Source of the DNA: Bacillota bacterium
GTDB taxonomy: Bacteria; Bacillota; UBA5301; JAMCQP01
DNA length: 32,981 nucleotides
Reading direction: 5' to 3'
Assembly (NCBI GenBank): GCA_023381695.1
Contig: JAMCQP010000099.1
Coordinates: forward strand, 1-32,981
Shown here: positions 16,842 through 24,654 of the stretch, piece by piece
How the letters are laid out: the number at the start of each line of letters is the position of its first letter
Position numbering within the stretch: position 1 is the first letter of the stretch
The notes under the pieces: generated by a model
What the model was told of the DNA's origin: nothing
The model's input: the letters and a program-made list of their open reading frames with translations, nothing else
The model's database searches: none
Translations under genes and position numbers: made by a program

Positions 16842-17612
16842 CTACTCCAACTTTATATACTCCCGGAGATAGGTAAATTCGCCGATCAAAATGAGCGCGA
16901 TGGCGATAATGTATTTGCGATGCCTTTCCAGCGTTTTGCGGCTGACCCCCGCCTCATTCTCCAGGTCCTTGAGAGGAAGGCTCCGGCGCTTAAGAAGGTA
17001 GCTGCGATACTCGGGCCGGTTGCTGACTAAAGAGGCGATTCCCATCGAACGCAGGCGGGTATCGGAGTGCTTTGGCGCATCTTTGACCAGGTCGTCGAAA
17101 CGAATGTCGAATTCCGCCAGCCTCTCCTTGAAGCGCAAGATCTCCTCCCGCCGCTCTCTGGCCTCCAGCTGCTGCGTATAATTGCGCATGGCATCCCTGA
17201 CCTCGGCCAGAAAGACCACCCGGTTGCTTTCAGTTTCGTCCTCATTCTCCGTGGTCAGGCCCGCCATCGGTATTTCGCGCCGCCGCCGGGCGGTGCGCCG
17301 GAAGTGGTCGATCAGGCGCCGCCGGATCACCATCTCGGCAAAGGTCAGAAAAGAGGCCCTCTCGCCGGCCCGAAAATCACTGATCGCCTCATCGAAAGCG
17401 CACAGGGCAATGCTGACCTCTTCATCCTCGCCGATCTTCACGTAACGCCTGCTTGCCGAGGCAGCCACCTTGAGCACAAAAGGCAAGTATTCGCGCAAAA
17501 GCTTCTCCCTGGCCGCCCGATCACCCCGTTGCGCCCGGATGACCCAATCGCAAACTTCCCGGTTGCGCCGCTCCTGGCTGGGAATCACCTCGCGATTAGT
17601 TGGTGGGCCCAT
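16842..17612 (-). CDS. sigI: RNA polymerase sigma factor SigI
   Basis: This 256-residue protein is a SigI-type alternative sigma factor. It shows a sigma-2 region (GDRAAREKLLREYLPFVLKVAASASRRYV; then ISDFRAGERASFLTFAEMVIRRRLIDHFR) and a SigI-type C-terminal DNA-binding region (LPLKDLENEAGVSRKTLERHRKYIIAIALILIGEF). SigI responds to heat or wall and polysaccharide signals in Bacilli and Clostridia. The ATG at 17612 is preferred because GAGGTGG lies 5 nt upstream; a GTG 9 nt earlier overlaps that site. rsgI, its anti-sigma factor, begins 81 nt downstream. A candidate SigI-type promoter precedes the gene, which would make the pair self-controlled. Confidence 0.94.
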   Translation of the reverse strand: MGPPTNREVIPSQERRNREVCDWVIRAQRGDRAAREKLLREYLPFVLKVAASASRRYVKIGEDEEVSIALCAFDEAISDFRAGERASFLTFAEMVIRRRLIDHFRRTARRRREIPMAGLTTENEDETESNRVVFLAEVRDAMRNYTQQLEARERREEILRFKERLAEFDIRFDDLVKDAPKHSDTRLRSMGIASLVSNRPEYRSYLLKRRSLPLKDLENEAGVSRKTLERHRKYIIAIALILIGEFTYLREYIKLE

Positions 17613-17638
17613 CCCTTCCACCTCAATCCCTTAATTAA

Positions 17639-17665
17639 TTCGCAGGTCTCCTCTTTTTTGGGGGG
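17639..17665 (-). promoter_or_regulatory. Candidate SigI-dependent promoter of sigI-rsgI
   Basis: On the minus strand CCCCCC (17660-17665) is followed after 17 nt by CGAA (17639-17642), about 27 nt before the sigI ATG. SigI promoters in Bacillus and Clostridium use an ACCCCC-like -35 and a CGAA-type -10 box. The match and its position suggest autoregulation; no sigma-A promoter is evident in the gap after era. Confidence 0.6.
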
Positions 17666-17704
17666 CCGCCGGAAACCGAAAGACCGCCCCGGGCAAACCA
17701 CCGT

Positions 17705-18583
17705 TCAGCGGTACCCAAAACCCCGCAGGGCCTTTTCGTCTTCACGCCAATCTTTTTTAACCTTCACCCGGAGTTCGAGGAAGACCCGATGGCCGAGCAT
17801 GGCCTCCATCGCCAACCTTGATTGAGTCCCGATCGCTTTCAGCATCTGGCCGTTTTTGCCGATCACAATCCCCTTTTGGGAATCCCTCTCGACATAGATG
17901 GTGGCGGAGATGCGGGCCAGCCCCTCCGACTCCTCAAAGCTCTCCATCTCCACCGCCACGGCATGCGGAACCTCTTCCCGAGTGAGCTCAAGAACCTTTT
18001 CTCGGACGAATTCCGCGCAGATAAACCGTTCCTGCTGGTCGGTGATGTGATCCGGCGGGTAAAACGGCGGGCCTTCCGGCAGAAGCTCCATCAAACGCCG
18101 CTCAAGTTCCGGAAGGTTGTCCCGGGTACTGGCGGAAACCGCCGCAACCGCCGCAAAATCCCCGATCTCCCCCGCCTGGGCGGCAAGTTTCTGAACGTTC
18201 CCCGCGCCGGTCTGATCGATCTTGTTAAGCACCAGGACCACCGGCGCCGCCACCGTCTTCAACTCCTCCGCCACCAGCCGGTCGGCCGCGCGAAGGCCGG
18301 CGGCGGCATCGACCACAAAAAGAACCAGATCCGCGTCGGAAAGCGTCTCCCGCGCCGCCTCCACCATGGCCTCCCCGAGCTTGTGAAGCGGCCTGTGCAG
18401 GCCGGGAGTATCCAAAAAGATCGCCTGCCCCGCCGCGGTGGTGAGAATCCCCTTCAGAATGTTGCGGGTGGTCTGGGGTTTATCCGAGGTGATGGCCACC
18501 TTCTCACCCACCAGGGCGTTGACCAGCGTAGATTTGCCCACATTGGGCCGCCCGATTACGGCCACAAAACCGGATTTAGCCAA
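17705..18583 (-). CDS. era: GTPase Era
   Basis: The 292-residue protein is Era, the ribosome-assembly GTPase that binds the 3' end of 16S rRNA. G-motifs: GRPNVGKST (G1, about residue 11), TTRN (G2 region), DTPGL (G3) and NKID (G4). The C-terminal KH RNA-binding domain contains GKNGQMLKAIG and ends KALRGFGYR. The start is a TTG at 18583, two nt after the cdd stop codon, with AAAGGGG 6 nt upstream; earlier in-frame codons lie inside cdd. It is the last gene of the long cluster that begins with yqfC; a gap of 92 nt with the sigI promoter follows. Confidence 0.96.
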   Translation of the reverse strand: MAKSGFVAVIGRPNVGKSTLVNALVGEKVAITSDKPQTTRNILKGILTTAAGQAIFLDTPGLHRPLHKLGEAMVEAARETLSDADLVLFVVDAAAGLRAADRLVAEELKTVAAPVVLVLNKIDQTGAGNVQKLAAQAGEIGDFAAVAAVSASTRDNLPELERRLMELLPEGPPFYPPDHITDQQERFICAEFVREKVLELTREEVPHAVAVEMESFEESEGLARISATIYVERDSQKGIVIGKNGQMLKAIGTQSRLAMEAMLGHRVFLELRVKVKKDWREDEKALRGFGYR

Positions 18584-18585
18584 GA

Positions 18586-19032
18586 CTAACCCCTTTCGCC
18601 GGAAGAATAGAGCTGATCGGCATCGAAAGTCGACGGCAGAAGTTCTCCGATGGTTTTTACTCGGATCGCGCCCGCCAGGTTGGCCATCACCACCCGGATC
18701 TCCTTGCCGAACTCGCTGATCACCTGCCGGCAGATGCCGCAAGGGCTGCAGGGCCCCTCGGTATCCGCCACCACCGCAATCGCGACGATCTCCCGTTCCC
18801 CCTCCGAGACAGCCTTGACCACGGCCGTCCGTTCCGCGCAGATGGTGGGACCATAGGCCGCATTCTCCACGTTGCAGCCGGTAAAGACCCTGCCGCTTCC
18901 GGTAAGAACCGCCGCCCCCACCGGAAAGTGCGAATAGGGAACGTAAGCCTTTTGACGCGCTTCCCTGGCCTTTTCCACCAGCTGTCTGGCCTGCTCGTCC
19001 GTGATTTCTCCTGCGTTGGCCCGGTCAATCAT
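18586..19032 (-). CDS. cdd: Cytidine deaminase
   Basis: This 148-residue zinc enzyme converts cytidine and deoxycytidine to uridine and deoxyuridine in pyrimidine salvage. The zinc and catalytic motif is CAE (C65, E67) together with PCSPC (C95, C98); HFPVGAAVLTGSGRVFTGCNVENAAYG is the substrate-binding stretch. The N-terminus is about 15 residues longer than the minimal family form. Its ATG overlaps the stop codon of the DUF502 gene (ATGA) and it ends 2 nt before era, so it is translated within the run. The pairing cdd-era is widely conserved in Firmicutes. Confidence 0.96.
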   Translation of the reverse strand: MIDRANAGEITDEQARQLVEKAREARQKAYVPYSHFPVGAAVLTGSGRVFTGCNVENAAYGPTICAERTAVVKAVSEGEREIVAIAVVADTEGPCSPCGICRQVISEFGKEIRVVMANLAGAIRVKTIGELLPSTFDADQLYSSGERG

Positions 19033-19742
19033 CGTAGCGCAGCCTTCTCCTTTCCTGGCCAGCGTCCTGGGATGGAAACGGCTTCAGACGCCTGGGTTTG
19101 CCGCTCAGAGCCGCCATTTTTAAAACCGTTTTTTCCGCCTGTCCGGTTGGGGGTGAGCACCCCGCCGGAGATGACCAGCTTCAACCCTTCTTCCACCGTC
19201 ATGTCCACGGGAATCGCCTCCGCGCGCGGCAACAGCACAAAAAAGCCCGTGGTGGGATTGGGAGCCGTGGGGATGAAGACTGTCAAAAGGTCTTCCGTAA
19301 CATGCCCAACCGACGCCACGCCAAGCCCCTCGCCGGTGACAAAGCCAATCGAATACAGCCCCCGCCGGGGATATTCGATCATCACCACCCGCTTGAAGGC
19401 ATCCCGGTTCTGGACCGCAAAAGCATCGATCACCTGTTTTACGGTGGAGTAGATGCTCCGGACCACCGGGATCCTCACCAGGATATTTTCCCCAAAAACA
19501 ATCAATTTCTTCCCGATAATGTTCGTGGCCACGGCGCCAACCAGGATCGTCAGGAAGAGGGTGACCAGCGCGCCCACCCCGGGGATCTCGCGGTGCAGGA
19601 GCCTGGCGATCAGGCCGCCCAGCAGGCCGTCCACAATATTGAAGCCGGTCCACAGCACGTACAGGGTGACCATCAGGGGCAAAAGAATGATCATCCCGGT
19701 AATCAGGTAATTGCGCAGGCGTTTCATGAACTTGCTCTTCAT
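19029..19742 (-). CDS. DUF502 family membrane protein
   Basis: The 237-residue protein has two strong membrane helices (about residues 12-34 and 55-78) and the family sequence IPVVRSIYSTVKQVIDAF followed by EYPRRGLYSIGFVTGE and FIPTAPNPTTGFFVLLP. These identify DUF502, a conserved integral membrane family without an established function; the pattern is shared with plant COV proteins. The last 40 residues (GGKNGFKNGGSERQTQ) are hydrophilic and variable. The ATG at 19742 has AAAGGAAAG 8 nt upstream. It starts 30 nt after the transporter gene and its stop overlaps the cdd start, so it is part of the cluster, where it is an extra member compared with Bacillus. Confidence 0.88.
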   Translation of the reverse strand: MKSKFMKRLRNYLITGMIILLPLMVTLYVLWTGFNIVDGLLGGLIARLLHREIPGVGALVTLFLTILVGAVATNIIGKKLIVFGENILVRIPVVRSIYSTVKQVIDAFAVQNRDAFKRVVMIEYPRRGLYSIGFVTGEGLGVASVGHVTEDLLTVFIPTAPNPTTGFFVLLPRAEAIPVDMTVEEGLKLVISGGVLTPNRTGGKNGFKNGGSERQTQASEAVSIPGRWPGKEKAALR

Positions 19743-19772
19743 CTTCGTCGCTTTCCTTTCCAAGCTCAAATT

Positions 19773-21071
19773 TCAAGAGGGCGGAGGGCTTCCCTCGGCC
19801 GGCACCGGAGGCTTCTTTTCCAGTTTGACCCGCATGATCCGGCGGCCCAGGATCTCCGTCACCGTGATGACCAGATTCTCAAACTTGATGGTCTCCCCCT
19901 TCCTGGGCACCCTGCCAAAGAGGTTGAAGATCAGGCCGCTGATGGTTTCAAACTCCTCCTCCGGCAGGGAGGTCTCCAGCACCTCGTTGATCTCGTAGAC
20001 CCCCACCCGGGCGTCCGCCAGCACCGCCCCGTCTCCCAGAATCTCAATGGCGGGCTCCTCACGGTCGTACTCGTCGCGAATCTCCCCGACAATCTCTTCG
20101 AGGATGTCCTCGATGGTCACCAGGCCCGCCGTTCCACCATATTCATCCAGCACAATGGCGATGTGCACCTTTTTTCGCTGCATATCGCGCAAAAGATCGT
20201 CCACGCGCTTGGTCTCCGGGATGTAGTGCGCCGGGCGCATTACACCCCGCGCGGTTTTGGAGGTAAGTTCATCACAGTTAACCAGCTTGAGCAGGTCTTT
20301 GGCATAGAGGATGCCGATGATGTTGTCGATCGTCTCCTCGTAGACCGGAATGCGCGAATGGCCCACCTCGTTGATGAGCGCCAGCGCCTCGGTAAGCGGC
20401 GCGTTCGCCTCGAGGCTGTCAATATCGATTCTGGGCACCATCACCCGGCTGGCCTCGGTATCCCCGAACTCGAAGATGCTGTCGATCATCTCCCGCTCGG
20501 CCTCTTCCAGGACGCCCTCCTCCTCCCCGACGCTCACCAGCGTCCGGATCTCCTCCTGGGTCACAAAAGGCCCCTGCTTCTCGACCTTGCCCCCCAGCAT
20601 CTTGATCACCTGGTTGGTGATGGCCGTCAACAGCTGCACCACCGGCGCCAGGATCACCATCACCACCGAGATCGGCCTGGCCACCCGGAAGGCCACCCGT
20701 TCGGAATTCTGGCTGGCGAAGGTCTTGGGGGTAATCTCCCCGAAGACCACCAGGAGGACCGTCACCACCGCCGTCGCCAACAGGGCCGCCCTGGCGCCCC
20801 CGCCGATCATCTTGGTGGCGATGGCCGTGGCCAGCGCCGCCGCACCGGTGTTGACGATATTATTTCCCACCAGCACCGAGGCCAGAAAACGATTCGGCTT
20901 GTTGATCAGCGCCTGGACCAGTTGCGCGCGCTTGTGCCCGGCCTCCGCCAGATGGCGAAGCCGCAGCTTGTTAATGGATAGGAGCGCGGTCTCCGAGCCG
21001 GAAAAGAACGCGGAAAGCAGCAGAAACAGCCCCATCAAAATCAATTCCCAGGCCTGAAGCGGTTGTTGCAT
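19773..21071 (-). CDS. CNNM/CorC (hemolysin-family) transporter with CBS domains
   Basis: The 432-residue protein has an N-terminal DUF21/CNNM membrane domain (about residues 5-190; SAFFSGSETALLSINKLRLRHL and VGNNIVNTGAAALAT are typical), two CBS domains (about 200-330) containing MVPRIDID and LDEYGGTAGLVTIEDILEEIVGEI, and a C-terminal CorC_HlyC domain. Members are linked to magnesium export or divalent-cation homeostasis; older names say hemolysin without good support. It lies 42 nt after the dgkA-PAP2 gene. The start region has been duplicated: a second, out-of-frame ribosome site plus ATG lies 29 nt upstream (see separate entry). The in-frame ATG at 21071 is the only one giving the full family N-terminus. 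Confidence 0.92.
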   Translation of the reverse strand: MQQPLQAWELILMGLFLLLSAFFSGSETALLSINKLRLRHLAEAGHKRAQLVQALINKPNRFLASVLVGNNIVNTGAAALATAIATKMIGGGARAALLATAVVTVLLVVFGEITPKTFASQNSERVAFRVARPISVVMVILAPVVQLLTAITNQVIKMLGGKVEKQGPFVTQEEIRTLVSVGEEEGVLEEAEREMIDSIFEFGDTEASRVMVPRIDIDSLEANAPLTEALALINEVGHSRIPVYEETIDNIIGILYAKDLLKLVNCDELTSKTARGVMRPAHYIPETKRVDDLLRDMQRKKVHIAIVLDEYGGTAGLVTIEDILEEIVGEIRDEYDREEPAIEILGDGAVLADARVGVYEINEVLETSLPEEEFETISGLIFNLFGRVPRKGETIKFENLVITVTEILGRRIMRVKLEKKPPVPAEGSPPPS

Positions 21072-21119
21072 CCAAAGTCCCCCACTATGCGTTGTTGCAT
21101 CAAAAGTCCTCCCCTATGC
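21062..21119 (-). repeat. 29-bp tandem duplication of a translation start region
   Basis: Two adjacent 29-bp units (21091-21119 and 21062-21090) are identical at 26 positions. Each holds a GCATAG sequence, a G-rich ribosome site and ATGCAACAAC. In the upstream copy GCATAG supplies the last codon and stop of the dgkA-PAP2 gene. Its ATG (21098-21100) opens a 19-codon frame that ends at 21041 inside the transporter gene, in another frame. Confidence 0.92.
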
Positions 21120-21812
21120 AAGGAGGCGGAATACCACGGCGGTCACAAAGATTCCCAGCACTGCGCCGGCCGCTACCTGCAAAAAGGAATGAATCCTGCC
21201 CTCCACCCTGCTCTGAGCCACCAAAAAGGCCAGTATGAAGGCCAGCACCGTCACCGGCCCAACCCGGCTCAAAAAAAAGATCGCGGTGGCGATACCGAAT
21301 GCCACTGCGCTGTGCCCGCTGGGCATTCCTCCATGAAAGACCGTTCCCTCTCCCTTTTTGACCTTTGCCCCCATTACGATGAGAACCGTGGCCGTGACTC
21401 CCAAGAGGGTGATGTATAACGGGTTGTGCGCCAACGCCTGGAGCGCCGCCGTATGCCCGCGGCTCAAGGGCCCAAGCAAGACCAGATAACCAACGATCAC
21501 GCTCACGGCCGCCGCGATTACCACCGCCCCGGCCGCCACATTTTTGGCCACCTTGGCCAGCGGATGATAACTGCTGGTGAACATATCCACCACGGTTTCA
21601 ATCGCCGTGTTGATCATCTCCGCCACCAACACCACCGAAATGGTAAGAATCAGGATCAACAGTTCAAGGCGCGAAACCCCGAGCGCCAACGCCAGAAGCA
21701 TCACCAGCGTACCCAGCAGAAGATGAATCCGCATGTTCTGTTGGGTCCGAAGGGCGTATCTCAGCCCATCAAAAGCGTAGTTGAAGCTCTGGATCAATCT
21801 TCGAGGTTCCAT
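21114..21812 (-). CDS. dgkA: Diacylglycerol/undecaprenol kinase fused to PAP2-like domain
   Basis: The 232-residue membrane protein starts with a complete prokaryotic DGK domain (residues 1-115), including EMINTAIETVVD (65-76), the catalytic signature. In Firmicutes such enzymes phosphorylate undecaprenol. Residues 125-232 form a PAP2-like phosphatase domain with MPSGHSAVAFG (163-173) and SRVEGRIHSFLQV (201-213). The usual KxxxxxxRP motif is not seen, and the aspartate expected four residues after H208 is Q212, so phosphatase activity is doubtful. Kinase plus phosphatase in one chain suggests recycling of the lipid carrier. AAGGTGG lies 5 nt before the ATG at 21812. It follows ybeY by 68 nt, the standard ybeY-dgkA-cdd-era order apart from the two extra genes. 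Confidence 0.92.
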   Translation of the reverse strand: MEPRRLIQSFNYAFDGLRYALRTQQNMRIHLLLGTLVMLLALALGVSRLELLILILTISVVLVAEMINTAIETVVDMFTSSYHPLAKVAKNVAAGAVVIAAAVSVIVGYLVLLGPLSRGHTAALQALAHNPLYITLLGVTATVLIVMGAKVKKGEGTVFHGGMPSGHSAVAFGIATAIFFLSRVGPVTVLAFILAFLVAQSRVEGRIHSFLQVAAGAVLGIFVTAVVFRLLA

Positions 21813-21880
21813 GAAAACCACCTTTATCTGCCGAAGATACCGGCAAGCAGGCGAGCTGCTTTCGCCCGCCTGGCTGTACG

Positions 21881-22411
21881 CTATGCCTGCCGGGTGAGCC
21901 GCAGATCCGAGAGAACCAGCTCTTCAAGCTCCCGCATTCTCGCCCGTTCGCCTTCTTCTTCGTGATCACACCCCAAAAGGTGCAATACCCCGTGTACCGT
22001 CAGAAAACCCAACTCCCGCTGGAGAGTGTGCCCGTACTCCTCCGCCTGGCGAGCCGCGGTGGGCATGGAAATAACGATATCCCCCAGCATCAGGGGGCCG
22101 GGTAGAGCCGCATCCGGTTCCGGATCAAGCATCGGAAACGACAACACGTCCGTGGCCTGATCTTTCCCGCGATGGGTGCGATTCAGCTTCCGGATGGCGG
22201 CGTCATCCACCAGAAGAATGCTGACCTCCAGCCTCTCCAGCCCGTCCGGCGAGAGCGTCCCGGCAAAGAAGCGCTCCTTCGCGGTCCTGGGGCTTTTAGA
22301 CCACTGATCAGCCGTCAAGAAGCAGGCCCTGGCCGCCGTGGACTCCAAAAGCGCTTCTATGTCCGTGGTTACGGCCACTTTATCCTGCTCATTGCTTATT
22401 GAGATTTCCAA
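21881..22411 (-). CDS. ybeY: Endoribonuclease YbeY (16S rRNA maturation)
   Basis: The 176-residue protein carries the UPF0054 signature HGVLHLLGCDH with zinc ligands H140, H144 and H150, and the upstream conserved block NRTHRGKDQATDVLSFPM. YbeY is a single-strand RNase that takes part in 16S rRNA 3'-end maturation and ribosome quality control. Start: TTG at 22411 with GAGGTGG 3-6 nt upstream, lying inside the end of pgpH (23-nt overlap), which suggests coupling. An insert of about 15 residues near position 40 (WSKSPRTAKERFFAG) is unusual but between conserved elements. Order pgpH-ybeY-dgkA is conserved. Confidence 0.95.
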   Translation of the reverse strand: MEISISNEQDKVAVTTDIEALLESTAARACFLTADQWSKSPRTAKERFFAGTLSPDGLERLEVSILLVDDAAIRKLNRTHRGKDQATDVLSFPMLDPEPDAALPGPLMLGDIVISMPTAARQAEEYGHTLQRELGFLTVHGVLHLLGCDHEEEGERARMRELEELVLSDLRLTRQA

Positions 22412-24641
22412 CTTCCACCTCTCCAGATCTGGCGACCGTCACGGGTTTGCCGCCGTTGTTTCCGCGCTTGGCCTCGATCTCCTTGATGATATTTTCCGGG
22501 TACTCCACCCTGGCGTGGAAGATCCCGGAAAGAACACGCACAAAAGCCCTGGCGATCAGGTCCAGGTCCTTGAGGGTCAGGTCGCACTCGTCCAACTGGC
22601 CGTACGCCAGCCGGTCCTTGATAATCTTGCGCACCAGTCCCTCGACCCGCCCCGGGGTGGGTTTGGAAACCGCGCGGACCGCCGCTTCCACCGAATCGGC
22701 CAGCATCACCACCGCGGCTTCCTTGGTCTGGGGCCGGGGTCCGGAATAGCGAAAGTCCTGTTCCAGAACCGTCCCCTCCTTGTCCATTTCCGTGGCCCGG
22801 TGGTAGAAGTACCTGACCAGGTCGGTCCCATGGTGTTGCTGTATAATATCGACGATGGGCTGCGGCAGGTTATGTTCCCGGGCCATCTCCACGCCGTCTT
22901 TCACATGGGAGGTGATGATCAGCGTGCTGAGGCTTGGTGCAATCTTGTCATGGGGGTTCTCCCAGGTAAGCTGATTCTCCGCGAAGAAGTACGGCCGGCG
23001 GACCTTCCCGGCGTCGTGGTAATAGGCTCCGACCCGCACTAAAAGCGGATCGGCCCCCACCGCCTCCGCCGCCGCCTCCGCCAGATTTCCCACAATGATG
23101 CTGTGGTGGTAAGTGCCCGGGGCCTCCAACAGAAGGCGCTTCAGCAGGGGCTGGTTGGGGTTGGACAACTCCAGAAGCCGTATGGAGGAGGTGATGCCGA
23201 AGAGGCTCTCCAGATACGGCAGGGATCCGATGGCGAAGATCGACGAGACGATGCCGTTCACCAGGCCGAAGACGCTTTCCAGAATCGAGGGAACCTCGCT
23301 TTGCAGGGCGGCCAGGGCCGCGATGGTCAAAAAATTCGCCAGGCCCGCAAAGACCCCGGCCCGCACCAGATCGCTGCGCTGGCTGATCTTTGAAACGCTG
23401 TAAACCGCCACCAGTCCTCCCACCAGCGCCACTACCACAAACCGCAGGTCATTGCCGGTGACGATCCCCACAAAGAGGGCCAGAGCCACGGTGGTCAGCA
23501 TCGCCAGCCGGGCGTCCAAAAGCAGGGCGATCAGGATCGTCCCATAGGCCACCGGTATCAGATACCCATTCCCATGCAGGGGCAAGGTGCTGAAGATCTT
23601 GGCGCCGAACCCGATGACGATGATGACCAGCCCAAAAAGCGCCAGCAGACTCTCGTCTTCGAGAATCTCCCTGTTGTACTGGCGCAAATAGACGGTCATG
23701 ATGATCAAGAGAATCAGGCTGATCAGGATCACGCCGGCCGCCATCCCGTAGGCCACCGAGGCCCGCCACATGCCGAGATCCTTCAGAACGCGGACGTGCT
23801 CGGCCGTAACAATATCTCCCTTGCGGATCACGGTCTGGCCCTTCAAGATCCTGACCGGATCCACGGCGCGCATGGCGGCATCCTGCGCGCGGCGCAGTTT
23901 TTCCGGATCAGGGATCATATTGGTCCTCAGGGAGCCCCTGGCTATCGAAGCCACCAACTCAGCATACCCACGTGGAATCTCGGCCACGCTCACTTCCCGA
24001 TCCACCCGGGTTTTAGCATGATCTAAGCTAGTTTCGTTTATTCTTTCGGTGAGCATCACCGTCTCCACAATGGAAGCAGTAGTGCTCTCCACCCGGGCCA
24101 GGGTATCGTTGTCCGCCCTGGTGGCGAGCCGGAGACTTGTCCGCGAGACGCGCACCCCAAAATTTTGATCGATCTGCCCCTGGAGCGCCGCAAGGTCGTC
24201 TTCGGTCAGCGTACGGTTGCGGACCGGAATAGCCGCGGCGTTCCGGTCGCTCCCACCCCCGGCTTGTCCCGCGGCCTGAGCGCCCCGGATGCTGGCGAAG
24301 ATGGCGGCCACCTTGTCTCTGGCCGCCGCGGCTTCCGCGGTGCTCAACACATAATTACGGCGGTTCTGGGTTACCGTCTGGATCGCGGTGCGCGCGGCTT
24401 CCATCTGGAGTTGCTCGGTTTTGGTCCGGTCGATGATGGTGCGCGGCGAATTGATATCCCACTTGCTCACCTGGCCAATCTGCAGATCAACCCGCTCGGG
24501 CACCAGGTTTGCCAGGAGGATTCCCACCAGCGTCACAAACACGATGCCGCCAAGAATCCCCTGGCGGACCGCCGGTGTTTTGAAGAAGTTCTCACCAAAT
24601 TTCTTTTGAAGAAAATTTACAAAATTAGCCCAGTAGGCCAC
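22389..24641 (-). CDS. pgpH: Cyclic-di-AMP phosphodiesterase PgpH (YqfF, 7TMR-HD)
   Basis: This 750-residue membrane protein has an extracytoplasmic 7TM-HD domain after the first helix (about residues 30-290), seven membrane helices (about 300-500) and a cytoplasmic HD domain with YYHDAGKVRRPYFFAENQ (about residue 540), ITSHVKDG and QQHHGT. This is PgpH/YqfF, which degrades c-di-AMP to pApA in Firmicutes. The alanine-rich stretch AAIFASIRGAQAAGQAGGGSD near residue 120 is a linker. The GTG at 24641 is chosen because AGGAG lies 9 nt upstream and it starts after the yqfD stop codon (24655); a start at 24677 would overlap yqfD. phoH, normally between yqfD and this gene, is absent. Confidence 0.94.
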   Translation of the reverse strand: MAYWANFVNFLQKKFGENFFKTPAVRQGILGGIVFVTLVGILLANLVPERVDLQIGQVSKWDINSPRTIIDRTKTEQLQMEAARTAIQTVTQNRRNYVLSTAEAAAARDKVAAIFASIRGAQAAGQAGGGSDRNAAAIPVRNRTLTEDDLAALQGQIDQNFGVRVSRTSLRLATRADNDTLARVESTTASIVETVMLTERINETSLDHAKTRVDREVSVAEIPRGYAELVASIARGSLRTNMIPDPEKLRRAQDAAMRAVDPVRILKGQTVIRKGDIVTAEHVRVLKDLGMWRASVAYGMAAGVILISLILLIIMTVYLRQYNREILEDESLLALFGLVIIVIGFGAKIFSTLPLHGNGYLIPVAYGTILIALLLDARLAMLTTVALALFVGIVTGNDLRFVVVALVGGLVAVYSVSKISQRSDLVRAGVFAGLANFLTIAALAALQSEVPSILESVFGLVNGIVSSIFAIGSLPYLESLFGITSSIRLLELSNPNQPLLKRLLLEAPGTYHHSIIVGNLAEAAAEAVGADPLLVRVGAYYHDAGKVRRPYFFAENQLTWENPHDKIAPSLSTLIITSHVKDGVEMAREHNLPQPIVDIIQQHHGTDLVRYFYHRATEMDKEGTVLEQDFRYSGPRPQTKEAAVVMLADSVEAAVRAVSKPTPGRVEGLVRKIIKDRLAYGQLDECDLTLKDLDLIARAFVRVLSGIFHARVEYPENIIKEIEAKRGNNGGKPVTVARSGEVEVGNLNKQ

Positions 24642-24654
24642 AATCCACAACTCC

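Noticed and set aside
21041..21100. The 19-codon peptide frame upstream of the CNNM-type gene as a real gene
   Set aside because: It is a by-product of the tandem duplication; its sequence is only the duplicated start region plus shifted reading of the next gene. It is reported as a regulatory curiosity, not as a gene.
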